DNA of 64,000 nucleotides from Yersinia intermedia (GTDB lineage Bacteria; Pseudomonadota; Gammaproteobacteria; Enterobacterales; Enterobacteriaceae). This document shows, piece after piece, positions 19,187-29,306 of this stretch. The notes beneath the pieces are model-generated. The model did no database searches. It had not been told where the DNA came from and saw nothing but the letters and a program-made list of their open reading frames with translations. The position numbers and the translations under genes are program-made. The stretch lies in the NCBI RefSeq assembly GCF_900635455.1, contig NZ_LR134116.1, positions 2,232,001-2,296,000 of the forward strand, written 5' to 3'. Every line of letters starts with the position of its first letter. Position 1 is the first letter of the stretch.

Positions 19187-20564
19187 GATCACGTCTTTGG
19201 TTAATCGAGGGATGGATCGCCATCTCCGCTTAGCAGTAACCGGCTTGAGCCGCAGCGGGAAAACCGCCTTTATCACTTCGTTAGTGAATCAGTTACTTCA
19301 TGTCCACAGCGGTGCGCGTATGCCGCTGTTTTCTGTTGTGCGCGAAGATCGGCTACTGGGCGTAAAGCGGGTGCCGCAGCGCGATTTGGGTATTCAACGT
19401 TTTACCTATGATGAAGGGCTGGCGTCGTTATATGGCACTCCGCCAAACTGGCCAACCCCAACCCGTGGTGTCAGTGAAATACGCTTAGCACTGCGTTTTC
19501 GATCTGGTGATTCGCTTTTGCGCCATTTTAAAGAGACATCGACACTTTATTTGGAAATCGTCGATTATCCCGGTGAATGGTTACTGGACCTGCCTATGTT
19601 GGAACAGGACTATTTAAGCTGGTCTCGCCAGATGGCTGGCTTGCTACAAGGGGATCGCGCACAGTGGGCCAAACCGTGGCTGGCATTATGTCAGCAGTGT
19701 GATCCGTTGGCACCCGCAGACGAAAATCAGCTAGCGGCTATCGCGCAGGCCTATACCGATTATCTTATTCGCTGTAAGAATGAAGGCTTGCATTTCATTC
19801 AACCGGGGCGGTTTGTCCTGCCTGGGGATATGGCCGGTGCACCTGCATTACAGTTTTTCCCGTGGCCGGAGGTGAATGAACTGAGTGAATCGCGACTGGC
19901 TCAGGCGGATAAACACTCCAATTTGGGCATGCTACGTACCCGTTTTAACTACTACTGTAACTCGGTTGTGAAAGGCTTTTATAAAGAGCATTTTGTCCGA
20001 TTTGATCGGCAAATTGTGCTGGTGGATTGCCTGCAACCCTTGAACAGCGGGCCGCAGGCATTTAATGATATGCGCCTGGCTTTGACACAATTAATGCAAA
20101 GTTTTCATTACGGGAAACGCACGTTATTCCGCCGCTTATTCTCGCCGTGTATCGATAAGCTGATGTTTGCGGCAACTAAAGCGGATCACGTGACGGCAGA
20201 TCAACACGCAAACCTGGTGTCGTTACTCCAGCAATTGGTGCAGGAGGCCTGGCAAAATGCCGCTTTTGAAGGGATCAGCATGGATTGCGTAGGGTTGGCA
20301 TCGGTACAGGCGACAGAAAGTGGCATGGTTGAACATCAGGGGCAAAAAATCCCGGCATTGCGTGGTCATCGTTTGCTGGATGGTGTACCGCTGACGGTAT
20401 TCCCAGGGGATGTCCCAGCGCGTTTGCCTGGCCCGGCATTTTGGCAGCAGCAGGGTTTTCATTTCGATGAATTTCGTCCACAAGCGGTGAATGTTGATAG
20501 CCCATTGCCCCATATTCGGCTGGATGCAGTGATGGAGTTCTTATTGGGAGATAAGTTGCGATGA
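19167..20564 (+). CDS. ycjX: YcjX family P-loop protein
   Basis: A 465-residue P-loop (GTPase-like) stress protein, coexpressed with psp genes in enterobacteria. The Walker A motif is GLSRSGKT near residue 25, and a Walker B/G3-like Asp lies in [15 protein letters not shown] near residue 135. NTKADH-type base recognition is suggested by AATKADHVT near residue 340. The start is set by AAGGAG seven bases before the ATG at 19167; it matches the E. coli N-terminus and lies inside the end of pspD. It is coupled to ycjF by a four-base overlap. Confidence 0.93.
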   Translation: MKRLQNEITSLVNRGMDRHLRLAVTGLSRSGKTAFITSLVNQLLHVHSGARMPLFSVVREDRLLGVKRVPQRDLGIQRFTYDEGLASLYGTPPNWPTPTRGVSEIRLALRFRSGDSLLRHFKETSTLYLEIVDYPGEWLLDLPMLEQDYLSWSRQMAGLLQGDRAQWAKPWLALCQQCDPLAPADENQLAAIAQAYTDYLIRCKNEGLHFIQPGRFVLPGDMAGAPALQFFPWPEVNELSESRLAQADKHSNLGMLRTRFNYYCNSVVKGFYKEHFVRFDRQIVLVDCLQPLNSGPQAFNDMRLALTQLMQSFHYGKRTLFRRLFSPCIDKLMFAATKADHVTADQHANLVSLLQQLVQEAWQNAAFEGISMDCVGLASVQATESGMVEHQGQKIPALRGHRLLDGVPLTVFPGDVPARLPGPAFWQQQGFHFDEFRPQAVNVDSPLPHIRLDAVMEFLLGDKLR

Positions 20565-21622
20565 GTGAGCCGTTGAAACCACGGATAGATTTTGAACAAC
20601 CTTTGCAGCCCCTTGATGAACCAGTATTAAAAGCAGCACAGGCTTTTGATCAACAAACCGCAGAGAACTTCTATCCTGCGGCACCTGAACTCGATGCTGA
20701 AGATGAAGAGGGGCGGGTGGAAGGGCTGGTGAATGCTGCGCTAAAACCTAAACGCAGTCTGTGGCGCAAAATGGTGACAGCCGGACTGGCACTCTTTGGC
20801 GTCAGTGTGATTGCTCAGTCAGTGCAATGGGTTAATCAGGCTTGGCAGCAGCAGGATTGGATTGCGCTGGGAGCAACGACCGCCGGTGGGCTGATTGTCG
20901 TGGCCGGTATTGGCTCGGTGTTGACGGAGTGGCGGCGCTTATACCGTTTACGCCAGCGGGCCGAAGAGCGGGATATCGCACGTGAACTCTTGGTGAGTCA
21001 CGGTATCGGGCAAGGGCGCGCCTTTTGTGAAAAACTGGCGCGTCAGGCCGGACTGGATCAAGGGCATCCGGCACTGCAACGTTGGCAGGCGTCCTTGCAT
21101 GAGACGCATAACGATCGTGAAGTGGTTGAATTATATGCCAAACTGGTGCAGCCGGCACTGGATAACCAGGCACGGGCAGAAATTAGCCGCTACGCTGCCG
21201 AATCCGCATTAATGATTGCGGTCAGCCCTCTGGCGCTGGTGGATATGGCTTTTATCGCCTGGCGTAATATTCGTCTGATTAATCGTATTGCCGCTCTGTA
21301 TGGTATCGAGTTGGGATATTTCAGCCGAATTCGGTTATTCCGCTTAGTGTTACTGAACATTGCCTTTGCCGGAGCTTCCGAATTGGTACGCGAAGTGGGT
21401 ATGGACTGGCTATCACAAGACTTGGCCGCGCGTTTATCCACTCGTGCGGCGCAAGGGATTGGGGCGGGGCTACTGACAGCGCGACTGGGTATCAAAGCTA
21501 TGGAGCTATGCCGCCCGCTCCCGTGGTTGGATGGTGATAAACCTAAGCTGGGAGACTTCCGCCGTCAGTTGATTAGCCAACTGAAAAATGCGTTGCCCAA
21601 AAAAGACAAAGCCAATCCATAA
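20561..21622 (+). CDS. ycjF: YcjF inner membrane protein (DUF697)
   Basis: A 353-residue protein. It has an acidic N-terminal cytoplasmic region, two adjacent transmembrane helices around residues 70-125 ([19 protein letters not shown] and [16 protein letters not shown]), and a C-terminal DUF697 region with further hydrophobic stretches. It is the partner of YcjX; the start overlaps ycjX by four bases. Its molecular role is unknown. Confidence 0.93.
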   Translation: MSEPLKPRIDFEQPLQPLDEPVLKAAQAFDQQTAENFYPAAPELDAEDEEGRVEGLVNAALKPKRSLWRKMVTAGLALFGVSVIAQSVQWVNQAWQQQDWIALGATTAGGLIVVAGIGSVLTEWRRLYRLRQRAEERDIARELLVSHGIGQGRAFCEKLARQAGLDQGHPALQRWQASLHETHNDREVVELYAKLVQPALDNQARAEISRYAAESALMIAVSPLALVDMAFIAWRNIRLINRIAALYGIELGYFSRIRLFRLVLLNIAFAGASELVREVGMDWLSQDLAARLSTRAAQGIGAGLLTARLGIKAMELCRPLPWLDGDKPKLGDFRRQLISQLKNALPKKDKANP

Positions 21623-21647
21623 CGGGTTAAGTTTCAGTGCCGGCCCA

Positions 21648-22106
21648 CTATTTCAATCGGGGATCGAAGGCAAAGGAGAGTGCTTTGGCGGTACTCAAGC
21701 AGGCCTGAAAATCTTTGTGGCGCGGATTGACCAGCATATTATGTTCTGAAGGCACCAGTGTGGATGGGACCAGCAATCCAATTGATGATTCTGATTCCAG
21801 CCACTCTGTGCCGATATCCATCGTAGCCGCAGGCGCGGGGTCATTGCGCCAGTCCAGTGGCCAATCCTGTGGTTGTAACAGCATGATATTGCTGTCATCA
21901 ATCTCAATCTGGAATAACTCAAACTCGCTGAGTGTTGAGCTGTCTTGAATATGTACCAGTGTTTCCAGCATCGCCAGTGACACACTACTGGCTAAATAGA
22001 TGGCGGCGTGGCCTTTATGATTCCAGCGCCCACCATAGATTTCAGCGCCATAACCGGTCCAGGTTGAAGCCAGGTAGCGGCGCATCACGATGCGATAAAG
22101 CATCAT
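21648..22106 (-). CDS. RES-domain toxin
   Basis: Toxin of a RES/Xre toxin-antitoxin module, 152 residues. Characterised RES toxins (such as MbcT and ParT) attack NAD or ADP-ribosylate targets. The core is intact: GGRWN with Arg27, Tyr37 in AIYLASS, and Glu48 in LAMLETLVH match the conserved Arg/Tyr/Glu set. It lies 85 bases downstream of its antitoxin on the same strand, the usual order. Either of two adjacent ATG codons (22106 or 22103) could be the start. It is inserted between ycjF and tyrR, which are neighbours in E. coli. Confidence 0.88.
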   Translation of the reverse strand: MMLYRIVMRRYLASTWTGYGAEIYGGRWNHKGHAAIYLASSVSLAMLETLVHIQDSSTLSEFELFQIEIDDSNIMLLQPQDWPLDWRNDPAPAATMDIGTEWLESESSIGLLVPSTLVPSEHNMLVNPRHKDFQACLSTAKALSFAFDPRLK

Positions 22107-22191
22107 AAGTATTGCCCTGTCTGGTTGCGCGTGATTGAGTACTTATCCATGTCACCTTCCCTATATCACTTTTATCCTTCCGGGCACTCAG

Positions 22192-22638
22192 CTATGAAAA
22201 TACACCGTGTTCCAGCCGCCCAATTAAATCGCAGATTTCTAACGCGCCGGTTTCGGTCTCCAGCAGTGAGTCAGGACTGCGGTGCCCAAGCCCCTTAATG
22301 GGTGTCGACATCCAGACGATAGCTTTGCCTTTATCACCACCGAAGAGGTCAACTGCGGCATCCATTACCCGCACGAAGCGCGCGATTCGCTCACTCTCTT
22401 CTGGTGTAAAACGGCCATCATGGGTGCGTCGGCGGGTCAGGCTACGGCTGGGAATACCGGTAGCGCGCAATATTTCAGATTTAGGCATAGAGGCCCAAAG
22501 ATGGATACTGTCGATGACATCGACAGAAAAACCCAGCTTGATGCTGTCGACTAATACCGTGCCACGGCTGGCTGGCAAACCAATTTCTCGCCAGAGTGCC
22601 CCTGCTTTCGTTGTGGGGGTAGGTTGATAAGCTCTCAT
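22192..22638 (-). CDS. MbcA/ParS/Xre-type antitoxin (DUF2384)
   Basis: A 148-residue DNA-binding antitoxin that pairs with the RES toxin. The N-terminal Xre-like helix-turn-helix (about residues 45-85: MPKSEILRATGIPSRSLTRR) is followed by the C-terminal MbcA/ParS antitoxin domain (WMSTPIKGLGHRSPDSLLET), which normally plugs the toxin active site. It has a very strong ribosome site (GAGGAGG), as expected for an antitoxin made in excess. An inverted repeat in its promoter is a likely autoregulatory operator. Confidence 0.88.
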   Translation of the reverse strand: MRAYQPTPTTKAGALWREIGLPASRGTVLVDSIKLGFSVDVIDSIHLWASMPKSEILRATGIPSRSLTRRRTHDGRFTPEESERIARFVRVMDAAVDLFGGDKGKAIVWMSTPIKGLGHRSPDSLLETETGALEICDLIGRLEHGVFS

Positions 22639-22955
22639 GTAACCTCCTCGGTCATGTGGCTACCTATACTATAGCCACTTGGCCGATGTAATGCAAAGTG
22701 TCACCTCACCTTGACGAGGGGCTGATACTGTTAGTCGTTATATTATTCTAAATTATTCATGAAAATAATAATAACCAGCTATATCTTGGGTGTGCAGACG
22801 CGGAAAATCTTATCTTGACGGCATCGGCCAGGAAAAAAATCAGTAAAAACCCGATTCCTGTCAACTTTTGCTGACAGACTGCTTCATCAGTAAGGGGGGA
22901 CAGGGTATTATCATAGGCAGAGACTCCGCACCTGCCATATATAAGGTCGATACTG
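22639..22955. other. Divergent promoter region, toxin-antitoxin operon / tyrR
   Basis: 317 bases holding the antitoxin operator on one side and the tyrR promoter on the other. I see no complete TyrR box or other RNA gene. Confidence 0.5.
22656..22678 (-). promoter_or_regulatory. Inverted-repeat operator of the RES/Xre operon
   Basis: Perfect 7-base arms GTGGCTA and TAGCCAC, separated by 9 bases, lie 18 bases before the antitoxin ATG. On the minus strand a TATAGT -10-like hexamer falls inside, so a repressor bound here would block transcription. Confidence 0.6.
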
Positions 22956-24533
22956 ATGCGTTTGGAAGTTTTTTGTGAAGACCGAATCGGTCTCACCAGA
23001 GAGTTACTTGATCTCTTGGTTTTACGCAGCATTGATTTACGGGGGATCGAAATTGATCCAATAGGCCGTATTTACCTGAACTTTTCCCAACTGGATTTCA
23101 GTGTATTCAGTGCCCTAATGATGGATATTCGGCGCATCGAGGGGGTCACTGATGTTCGTACCGTCTCCTTTATGCCTTCTGAGCGTGAGCACCGCTCGCT
23201 ACGGGCGCTACTTGAATCCATGCCAGAACCGGTATTCTCCATTGATTTAAGAGGTAATCTTGAGTTAGCCAACCCTGCGGCCCGTGAGCTTTTCTCCCTT
23301 CATGAGGAGCGTATTCGCCACAAAACTGCGGGCAGTTTACTCGTGGGATACAACTTTGCCCGTTGGTTTGAAGAGGGGGCAACCGCACCTCATACCGAAC
23401 GGGTGTTGATCAACAATCAGGATTACCTGATGGAGGTCACCCCCATTGAACTTGAAGACGAAGATCAGCAGAACCAAACAGTGGGTGCGGTGGTGATGTT
23501 AAAATCCACAGCACGCATGGGCAAACAACTGCAAATCTTGTCGGTCAACGATGATACTGAGTTTAAACAGATTGTTGCCACCAGCGTTAAGATGCGCCAA
23601 GTGCTTGAGCAAGCCCGTAAGTTGGCGATGCTGGATGCTCCCTTGCTATTGGTCGGTGATACCGGTACCGGTAAAGATCTCTTGGCACACGCCTGTCACT
23701 TGCGTAGCCCGCGCGGGAAAATGCCTTTCCTTGGCCTTAATTGTGCGTCAATGCCGGACGATGTGGTAGAAAGCGAGCTATTCGGCTATGCGGCCGGGGC
23801 TTACCCGAATGCTATCGAAGGTAAAAAAGGCTTCTTTGAGCAGGCGAATGGTGGCTCGGTGCTACTGGATGAAATCGGCGAAATGTCGCCGCGCATGCAA
23901 ATCAAACTGTTGCGATTTCTAAACGATGGCACCTTCCGCCGTGTCGGGGAAGAACATGAAGTGCATGTTGATGTTCGGGTTATTTGCGCCACCCAAAAGA
24001 ATCTGGTGGAGTTGGTTCAGCGCGGCGAATTCCGCGAGGATCTCTATTATCGCCTTAATGTGCTGACTATCACCTTGCCACCATTGCGTGAACGTCAGGC
24101 TGATATCATGCCACTGACCGAATTGTTCGTTGCCCGCTTCTCGGACGAACAAGGCGTGCCTCGGCCGAAGTTGGCACCTGAGCTGAGCAGTTTTCTGACT
24201 AATTATGGGTGGCCCGGTAATGTGCGACAGTTGAAAAATGCCATTTATCGCGCCCTGACCCAATTGGATGGTTTCGAACTGCGGCCACAGGACATTATCC
24301 TGCCGGAGTTTGAAGTTGAAGCCGTGCTAGGTGATGAAGTGCTTGATGGTTCGCTTGATGACATCAGCAAACGCTTTGAGCGCTCAGTGTTGACGCGCCT
24401 TTATCGTAATTATCCCAGTACCCGTAAATTGGCTAAGCGCCTTGGTGTCTCTCACACCGCGATTGCCAACAAGTTGCGCGAATATGGTTTAAGTAGCAAA
24501 CGGCCAGTCAGTGATGAAAGCGAAGAAGAGTAA
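22956..24533 (+). CDS. tyrR: Aromatic amino acid regulator TyrR
   Basis: Represses or activates genes of aromatic amino acid biosynthesis and transport in response to Tyr, Phe and Trp. It is 525 residues. It has an N-terminal ACT domain (MRLEVFCEDRIGLTRELLDL), a PAS domain (about 80-190), an AAA+ domain with Walker A GDTGTGKD near residue 235 and Walker B GSVLLDE, and a C-terminal helix-turn-helix (TRKLAKRLGVSHTAIANKLR). The sigma-54 contact loop reads GAYPNA instead of GAFTGA, in keeping with TyrR working with sigma-70. It is followed by a terminator shared with tpx. Confidence 0.97.
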   Translation: MRLEVFCEDRIGLTRELLDLLVLRSIDLRGIEIDPIGRIYLNFSQLDFSVFSALMMDIRRIEGVTDVRTVSFMPSEREHRSLRALLESMPEPVFSIDLRGNLELANPAARELFSLHEERIRHKTAGSLLVGYNFARWFEEGATAPHTERVLINNQDYLMEVTPIELEDEDQQNQTVGAVVMLKSTARMGKQLQILSVNDDTEFKQIVATSVKMRQVLEQARKLAMLDAPLLLVGDTGTGKDLLAHACHLRSPRGKMPFLGLNCASMPDDVVESELFGYAAGAYPNAIEGKKGFFEQANGGSVLLDEIGEMSPRMQIKLLRFLNDGTFRRVGEEHEVHVDVRVICATQKNLVELVQRGEFREDLYYRLNVLTITLPPLRERQADIMPLTELFVARFSDEQGVPRPKLAPELSSFLTNYGWPGNVRQLKNAIYRALTQLDGFELRPQDIILPEFEVEAVLGDEVLDGSLDDISKRFERSVLTRLYRNYPSTRKLAKRLGVSHTAIANKLREYGLSSKRPVSDESEEE

Positions 24534-24573
24534 GCAACACAGCAATTCATTGCTATAAAACGGTTTGTAATGA

Positions 24574-24606
24574 AAAACGGCTGCACCCAAATGGGCCAGC
24601 CGTTTT
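24574..24606. terminator. Bidirectional terminator tyrR / tpx
   Basis: A 10-bp stem AAAACGGCTG/CAGCCGTTTT with a 13-base loop gives T-runs on both strands between the convergent genes. Confidence 0.85.
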
Positions 24607-24645
24607 GAGTTAATGCTCCGGTTGAGTTAACCGAAACTTAACGGG

Positions 24646-25149
24646 TTACTTCAGTGCTGCCAACGCGGCATCATAGTTTGGTTCAGTGGTGATTTCATTA
24701 ACCAGCTCACTGTAGATAACGTTATCGTTACCATCCAGAACCACCACCGCACGCGCGGTCAAACCGGCCAACGGGCCTTCAGTAATGGCCACACCGTAAG
24801 CTTGTTTGAAATCAGCGCCACGCAGCGTTGATAAGGTAATTACGTTGCTCAGGCCTTCAGCACCGCAAAAGCGTGATTGGGCAAATGGCAGGTCAGAGGA
24901 GATACAAAGAACAACAGTGTTCTCAAGTTCGCCAGCCAGTTGATTGAATTTACGTACCGATGCGGCACAAACGCCGGTATCAATACTAGGGAAGATATTC
25001 AGGACTTTACGTTTGCCAACGAAGTTGCTCAGGGCAACATCAGATAAATCTTTCGCAACCAAAGTAAAGTCTTTTGCTTTATCGCCAGCTTGTGGCAGTT
25101 GACCTGCAACAGTGACTGGATTGCCTTGAAAATGTACGGTCTGTGTCAT
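24646..25149 (-). CDS. tpx: Thiol peroxidase
   Basis: Atypical two-cysteine peroxiredoxin that reduces hydrogen peroxide and alkyl hydroperoxides using thioredoxin. It is 167 residues. The peroxidatic Cys lies in [16 protein letters not shown] near residue 61, and the resolving Cys in SRFCGAEGL near residue 95. The start is the ATG at 25149 ([14 protein letters not shown]), preceded by AAGGGA; ten upstream in-frame codons are not conserved in E. coli Tpx. Confidence 0.97.
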   Translation of the reverse strand: MTQTVHFQGNPVTVAGQLPQAGDKAKDFTLVAKDLSDVALSNFVGKRKVLNIFPSIDTGVCAASVRKFNQLAGELENTVVLCISSDLPFAQSRFCGAEGLSNVITLSTLRGADFKQAYGVAITEGPLAGLTARAVVVLDGNDNVIYSELVNEITTEPNYDAALAALK

Positions 25150-25302
25150 TATTTGATCCCTTTTACAGATGTGTAACACGAAGTTCAGTTTAAGGTAACA
25201 ATGGCGGCTTGGATATGAGAAATTTGCTAAATAATTGAGATTTTACTTACGTTAGGTTCTAACGCCTGATGCCAAAGCCCGAATTCTGCCAAGGAGCCAT
25301 AA

Positions 25303-26274
25303 TTGAGAATAATGCGTTTCTACCCTGAGGCATGGCCTTTACATTCCGCGTTTGTTATTTCCCGTGGTAGCCGTACAGAAGCCAAAGTAGTGGTGGTCGA
25401 GATTGAGGAAAACGGCACTCTTGCTTACGGTGAATGTACACCATATCCACATTATGGCGAAAGTGAAGCATCGGTGATGGCACAGCTCGCCTCGGTTGTT
25501 AATGCCATAGAAAATGGTATTTCACGACAGGATTTACAGCTGCTATTACCCGCTGGGGCCGCCAGGAATGCGGTGGATTGCGCACTGTGGCAGTTGGAAT
25601 GTTTACAGAGCCAGCAAAGTTTGTGGCATATGAGCCAGACAACGGCTATTTCCTCTATTTCTATGGCCCAAACGGTCAGTATTGGCACCCCGGAAGCAAT
25701 GGCCTACAGTGCCAGTGCATTGGCACATCTTGGCGCCAGGTTGTTGAAAATAAAACTTGATGACCATCTCATTGCTGAGCGATTGGTCGCGATCCGCAGT
25801 GCCGCACCGGAAGTGACCTTAATCGTTGATGCCAATGAGTCCTGGCAAACTGAAGGGTTGGTCGCCCGCTGCCAGTTATTGGCTGATTTAGGGGTGGCAA
25901 TGTTGGAACAACCACTGCCCGCTGGTGAGGATGACAGTTTGCAGAATTTTATTCATCCGTTGCCGATTTGTGCTGATGAGAGCTGCCATACGCGGGCGGA
26001 TTTAGCCGGTCTGGTTGGCCGCTATGACATGGTAAATATTAAACTGGACAAGAGTGGGGGGTTAACCGAAGCGCTGTTGCTAGCCGAGCAGGCAAAATCA
26101 CTGGGATTTGCCATTATGCTCGGTTGCATGTTGTGTACTTCCCGCGCAATACGTGCGGCATTGCCGCTGGCACCGGGGGCACGGTTTGTTGATCTCGATG
26201 GCCCGACATGGTTGGAACAGGATATTGAGGGTGGATTGCACTTCTCAACAGGGGCGATCGATTTATCGGTTTAA
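25303..26274 (+). CDS. ycjG: L-Ala-D/L-Glu epimerase
   Basis: Enolase-superfamily dipeptide epimerase acting on L-Ala-D-Glu released from murein peptide; it works after MpaA in recycling. It is 323 residues. Catalytic lysines are expected in LLKIKLDDH and the later NIKLDKSGG. Metal ligands lie in LIVDANESW, MLEQPLP and ICADESCHT. The start is a TTG at 25303: a GGAG lies six bases upstream, the ideal spacing, and the N-terminus then has exactly the length of E. coli YcjG. The next ATG, at 25312, is too far from that site. The stop overlaps the stop of convergent mpaA. Confidence 0.94.
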   Translation: MRIMRFYPEAWPLHSAFVISRGSRTEAKVVVVEIEENGTLAYGECTPYPHYGESEASVMAQLASVVNAIENGISRQDLQLLLPAGAARNAVDCALWQLECLQSQQSLWHMSQTTAISSISMAQTVSIGTPEAMAYSASALAHLGARLLKIKLDDHLIAERLVAIRSAAPEVTLIVDANESWQTEGLVARCQLLADLGVAMLEQPLPAGEDDSLQNFIHPLPICADESCHTRADLAGLVGRYDMVNIKLDKSGGLTEALLLAEQAKSLGFAIMLGCMLCTSRAIRAALPLAPGARFVDLDGPTWLEQDIEGGLHFSTGAIDLSV

Positions 26275-26978
26275 TCCGCCAACGTGAGTAAATCCACCAA
26301 TGCAGCCAGATAACATTCACTGGCCGCATCGGCGGAAATTGGCGGTAATTCTGCGGTGATACACGGCAAGTTGCGATCAGCGCACCAGCTACCAAATGAC
26401 CCCGGAGTGGCGTAACCGACACTGCTAACGAGTGGCAAGGCGAAATTGGCTGCCAGGCGTGATCCTAGTGCGGAGTTATCGGGGTCTTCAATGCAAGCCA
26501 GCGGCTCATGGAATGAGACGACCCAACGTGGAGCAAGTTGCTCAATTAAGGCGCATAAAGCCTGCGTTTCCGGCTCTGAGCCTGCGTGTTCGCCCGTCAA
26601 TAACCGTACATCACGCGCATCAGCGGCACTGTTCCAGCGATAAACCGTCTCGCCTGGCTGCCAGTTTTTTGCCGGGAAATTGCGATTAAGGTCAACACCA
26701 TTGGCATTAGCACGTAACCCTAATTGGCAACCATCCGGGTTCACTGCCAATATCACATGATGGCGCTGTTGTTCCGGGGCAATAGTGCGTAACGCGCAGG
26801 AAAGGGCAACAATGGCCGCACTTTCATCGCCATGGGTGCCGGCGATAATCAACCCGGTGTTAACCGAAGATGTGGGGGCAGGGAAGTAAAGCAGCGGTGC
26901 ACCTAACAGCGATTGACCGTAGCATTGGCCTGGGGTGAGCAGGTTCCCTCGTGCTGAACGAGGCCGATATTGAGTCAT
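26271..26978 (-). CDS. mpaA: Murein tripeptide amidase A
   Basis: Zinc carboxypeptidase (M14 fold) that cleaves the gamma-D-Glu-diaminopimelate bond of murein tripeptide, giving L-Ala-D-Glu for YcjG. It is 235 residues from the ATG at 26978. The zinc-binding HGDE is in IAGTHGDESAA near residue 57, and substrate Arg/Asn lie in LRANANGVDLNRNF. The later His is in VSFHEPLAC, and the catalytic Glu in ITAELPPIS. Twenty-four in-frame upstream codons are not conserved and are left out. Its last bases overlap ycjG by four, tail to tail. Confidence 0.94.
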   Translation of the reverse strand: MTQYRPRSARGNLLTPGQCYGQSLLGAPLLYFPAPTSSVNTGLIIAGTHGDESAAIVALSCALRTIAPEQQRHHVILAVNPDGCQLGLRANANGVDLNRNFPAKNWQPGETVYRWNSAADARDVRLLTGEHAGSEPETQALCALIEQLAPRWVVSFHEPLACIEDPDNSALGSRLAANFALPLVSSVGYATPGSFGSWCADRNLPCITAELPPISADAASECYLAALVDLLTLAD

Positions 26979-27426
26979 AATGTTCTCTGTTATCCTGAAC
27001 ATATTCATAATACCCTCAACATAACATCTAATATTATTTCTTTGAATCAATAAGTTATTTTTGATTCGGTGGCAATGGTTAAGCGAACCATAAAAGCTAA
27101 CGTCAGTTGTTGATTGTATTGTTGAATGCAGTTTACTTTTGATGCTGCCGCCGTGAGCTATATTTTATCGTCGTCAGTATAGGGTTTAATCTGCTAGTTT
27201 ATATCTACAACATGTTGAGTTGATGTTGACGCTTTACTGTTTGATTTACTTTAAATAAATAGATCTAGAAATAATGATGCGCTAAATTTATGAGCACGAT
27301 AAACCCAAGGTCAGGGCTGAATATTGCCTGCATACCGTATGTCGGCAAGCGCTGCGGGTCATTAACGTTATGAGCAGCCAGAGTCTGCTTTCGCTAATAT
27401 GGACAACAACGATAAGGTTATCGATT
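26979..27426. other. 448-base divergent promoter region, mpaA / mppA
   Basis: AT-rich sequence between divergent genes of the murein peptide pathway. No ORF, repeat or RNA gene is recognisable. The genes found here in E. coli (ymjC, ycjY and others) are absent. Confidence 0.5.
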
Positions 27427-29043
27427 ATGCGCTATTTCCGTTATGCATTGTGTGCCGCATTAGTTGGCACTACGCTGGGCGCGGCAAATGCCGCTGATGT
27501 CCCTGCGGGTACCATACTGGCTGAAAAACAAGAAATCGTTCGGCATATTAAAGATGAGCCTGCTTCCCTTGATCCGATGAAAGCCGTGGGGCTAATCGAG
27601 GCTCAGGTCGCGCGTGACCTGTTTGAGGGGTTAGTCAATCAGGACGCTCGGGGCCAAATAATTCCGGGTGTTGCGCTAAGCTGGCAAACAGCAGATAACC
27701 AAACCTATATATTTACCTTACGTAAAGACGCTAAATGGTCTAACGGCGCACCGGTCACTGCGCAGGACTTTGTTTACAGTTGGCGTCGATTGGTTGACCC
27801 TAAAAGTTTATCTCCTTTTGCCTGGTTCGCTGAATTAGCGGGGATGGAGAATGCACAGCAGATTATTGCGGGGAAAATGCCAGCCGATACGCTAGGGGTG
27901 AGTGCTATTAATAATCACACCTTAAAAGTCAAACTCAGTAAACCCGTACCTTATTTCCCAAGTTTAACGGCGAACTTTAGTCTATTCCCGGTTCCCCAAT
28001 CTGTTGTTGAAAAATATGGCAATGACTGGACTAAAATCGGTAATTTGGTTGGCAACGGCGCATTTAAATTACAAGATAGAGTCGTTAATGAGAAATTGGT
28101 CTTGGTGCCTAATGAGTATTATTGGGACCATGCGCATACGGTGCTGACTAAGGTGACGTTTATTCCAATTAATCAGGAAGCAAATGCCACTAAACGTTAT
28201 CAAGCGGGTGATATTGATATTACCGAGTCCTTTCCAAAGAATTTATATCAGAAGTTGTTAAAAGATATTCCTGACCAAGTTTATACGCCCGATCAGCTAG
28301 GTACCTATTATTATGCTTTTAATACGCAACGCGCACCAACTAATGATATTCGCGTACGTAAAGCATTATCTTATGCGATAGATCGTAAAATAATTGCTGA
28401 AAAGGTATTGGGTACTGGGGAGAAACCAGCGTACCACTTTACCCCTGATGTTACTGCCGGCTACCATCCGGTTGCCAATTTATTGCAGCAGCAAGATCAA
28501 GATGAATTGAACGCACAAGCCAAAGCATTGCTTCATGCTGCGGGCTATGGGCCTGATAAGCCGTTAACATTATCACTCTTGTATAATACCTCTGATAATA
28601 ATCAGAAATTAGCCATTGCTATTGCTTCTATGTGGAAGAAAACATTGGGCGTAGATGTCAAAATGATTAACCAGGAATGGAAAACATACATTGACAGCCG
28701 TAACACCGGTAATTTTGATGTGGTTCGTGCGTCATGGGTCGGTGATTATAATGAACCATCTACCTTCCTGTCACTGCTGACATCTACGCACAGCGGGAAT
28801 ATCGCGAAATTTAATAGTGTAGATTATGATAATTTACTCAATGAAGCGGGTAAGCAGACCAATGCTAAAGCACTGAGTGAAGACTATAATAAAGCTGAAC
28901 AGATTATTGCCGAGCAGGTACCTATCGCACCTATATATCAATTTACTAATGGTCGATTAATTAAACCGTGGGTGAAAGGTTATCCAATCACTAACCCTGA
29001 GGACGTGGCATACAGCCAGACGATGTATATCATCAAGCATTAA
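27427..29043 (+). CDS. mppA: Periplasmic murein peptide-binding protein MppA
   Basis: Family 5 solute-binding protein that delivers murein tripeptide L-Ala-gamma-D-Glu-mDap to the Opp transporter. It is 538 residues from the ATG at 27427, with a signal peptide ending ANAAD. The OppA-like fold shows IKDEPASLDPMKAVG, DIRVRKALSYAIDRKII and VVRASWVGDYNEPSTFL. It could be read as an OppA paralogue, but it stands alone without oppBCDF and next to ycjG/mpaA and zntB, where E. coli has mppA. Nineteen codons upstream of the chosen start would precede the signal and are left out. Confidence 0.88.
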   Translation: MRYFRYALCAALVGTTLGAANAADVPAGTILAEKQEIVRHIKDEPASLDPMKAVGLIEAQVARDLFEGLVNQDARGQIIPGVALSWQTADNQTYIFTLRKDAKWSNGAPVTAQDFVYSWRRLVDPKSLSPFAWFAELAGMENAQQIIAGKMPADTLGVSAINNHTLKVKLSKPVPYFPSLTANFSLFPVPQSVVEKYGNDWTKIGNLVGNGAFKLQDRVVNEKLVLVPNEYYWDHAHTVLTKVTFIPINQEANATKRYQAGDIDITESFPKNLYQKLLKDIPDQVYTPDQLGTYYYAFNTQRAPTNDIRVRKALSYAIDRKIIAEKVLGTGEKPAYHFTPDVTAGYHPVANLLQQQDQDELNAQAKALLHAAGYGPDKPLTLSLLYNTSDNNQKLAIAIASMWKKTLGVDVKMINQEWKTYIDSRNTGNFDVVRASWVGDYNEPSTFLSLLTSTHSGNIAKFNSVDYDNLLNEAGKQTNAKALSEDYNKAEQIIAEQVPIAPIYQFTNGRLIKPWVKGYPITNPEDVAYSQTMYIIKH

Positions 29044-29067
29044 AACGGGTATATTTATGGCCGTTGG

Positions 29068-29094
29068 GCCGCCAGTGCTAATTGGCGGCTTTTT
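29068..29094 (+). terminator. Terminator of mppA
   Basis: A GCCGCCA/TGGCGGC stem with an 8-base loop is followed by TTTTT, 25 bases after the stop codon. Confidence 0.88.
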
Positions 29095-29306
29095 ATTTCA
29101 TAATCAAATAGTAATGAGATAACTAAATCTATTGGGTAACTTTATATTTAACTGTTTTGGTCATTTTAATTTTACGTTTCCTGAGTCGCAGGTGGCTATG
29201 TAATGGCTTGCCAGGTGCTATCCTGGTACATCACCTTTAAAGATCAGGTTGCTAGCGCTACACTGAGCTAAATTGCATGATAAATTCCGAAATAGAGGGT
29301 GTTGTT

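Noticed and set aside
27427..29043. Reading this gene as oppA of an oligopeptide operon
   Set aside because: No oppBCDF follows; a terminator comes 25 bases after the stop, and the neighbours (mpaA, ycjG, zntB) are those of mppA.
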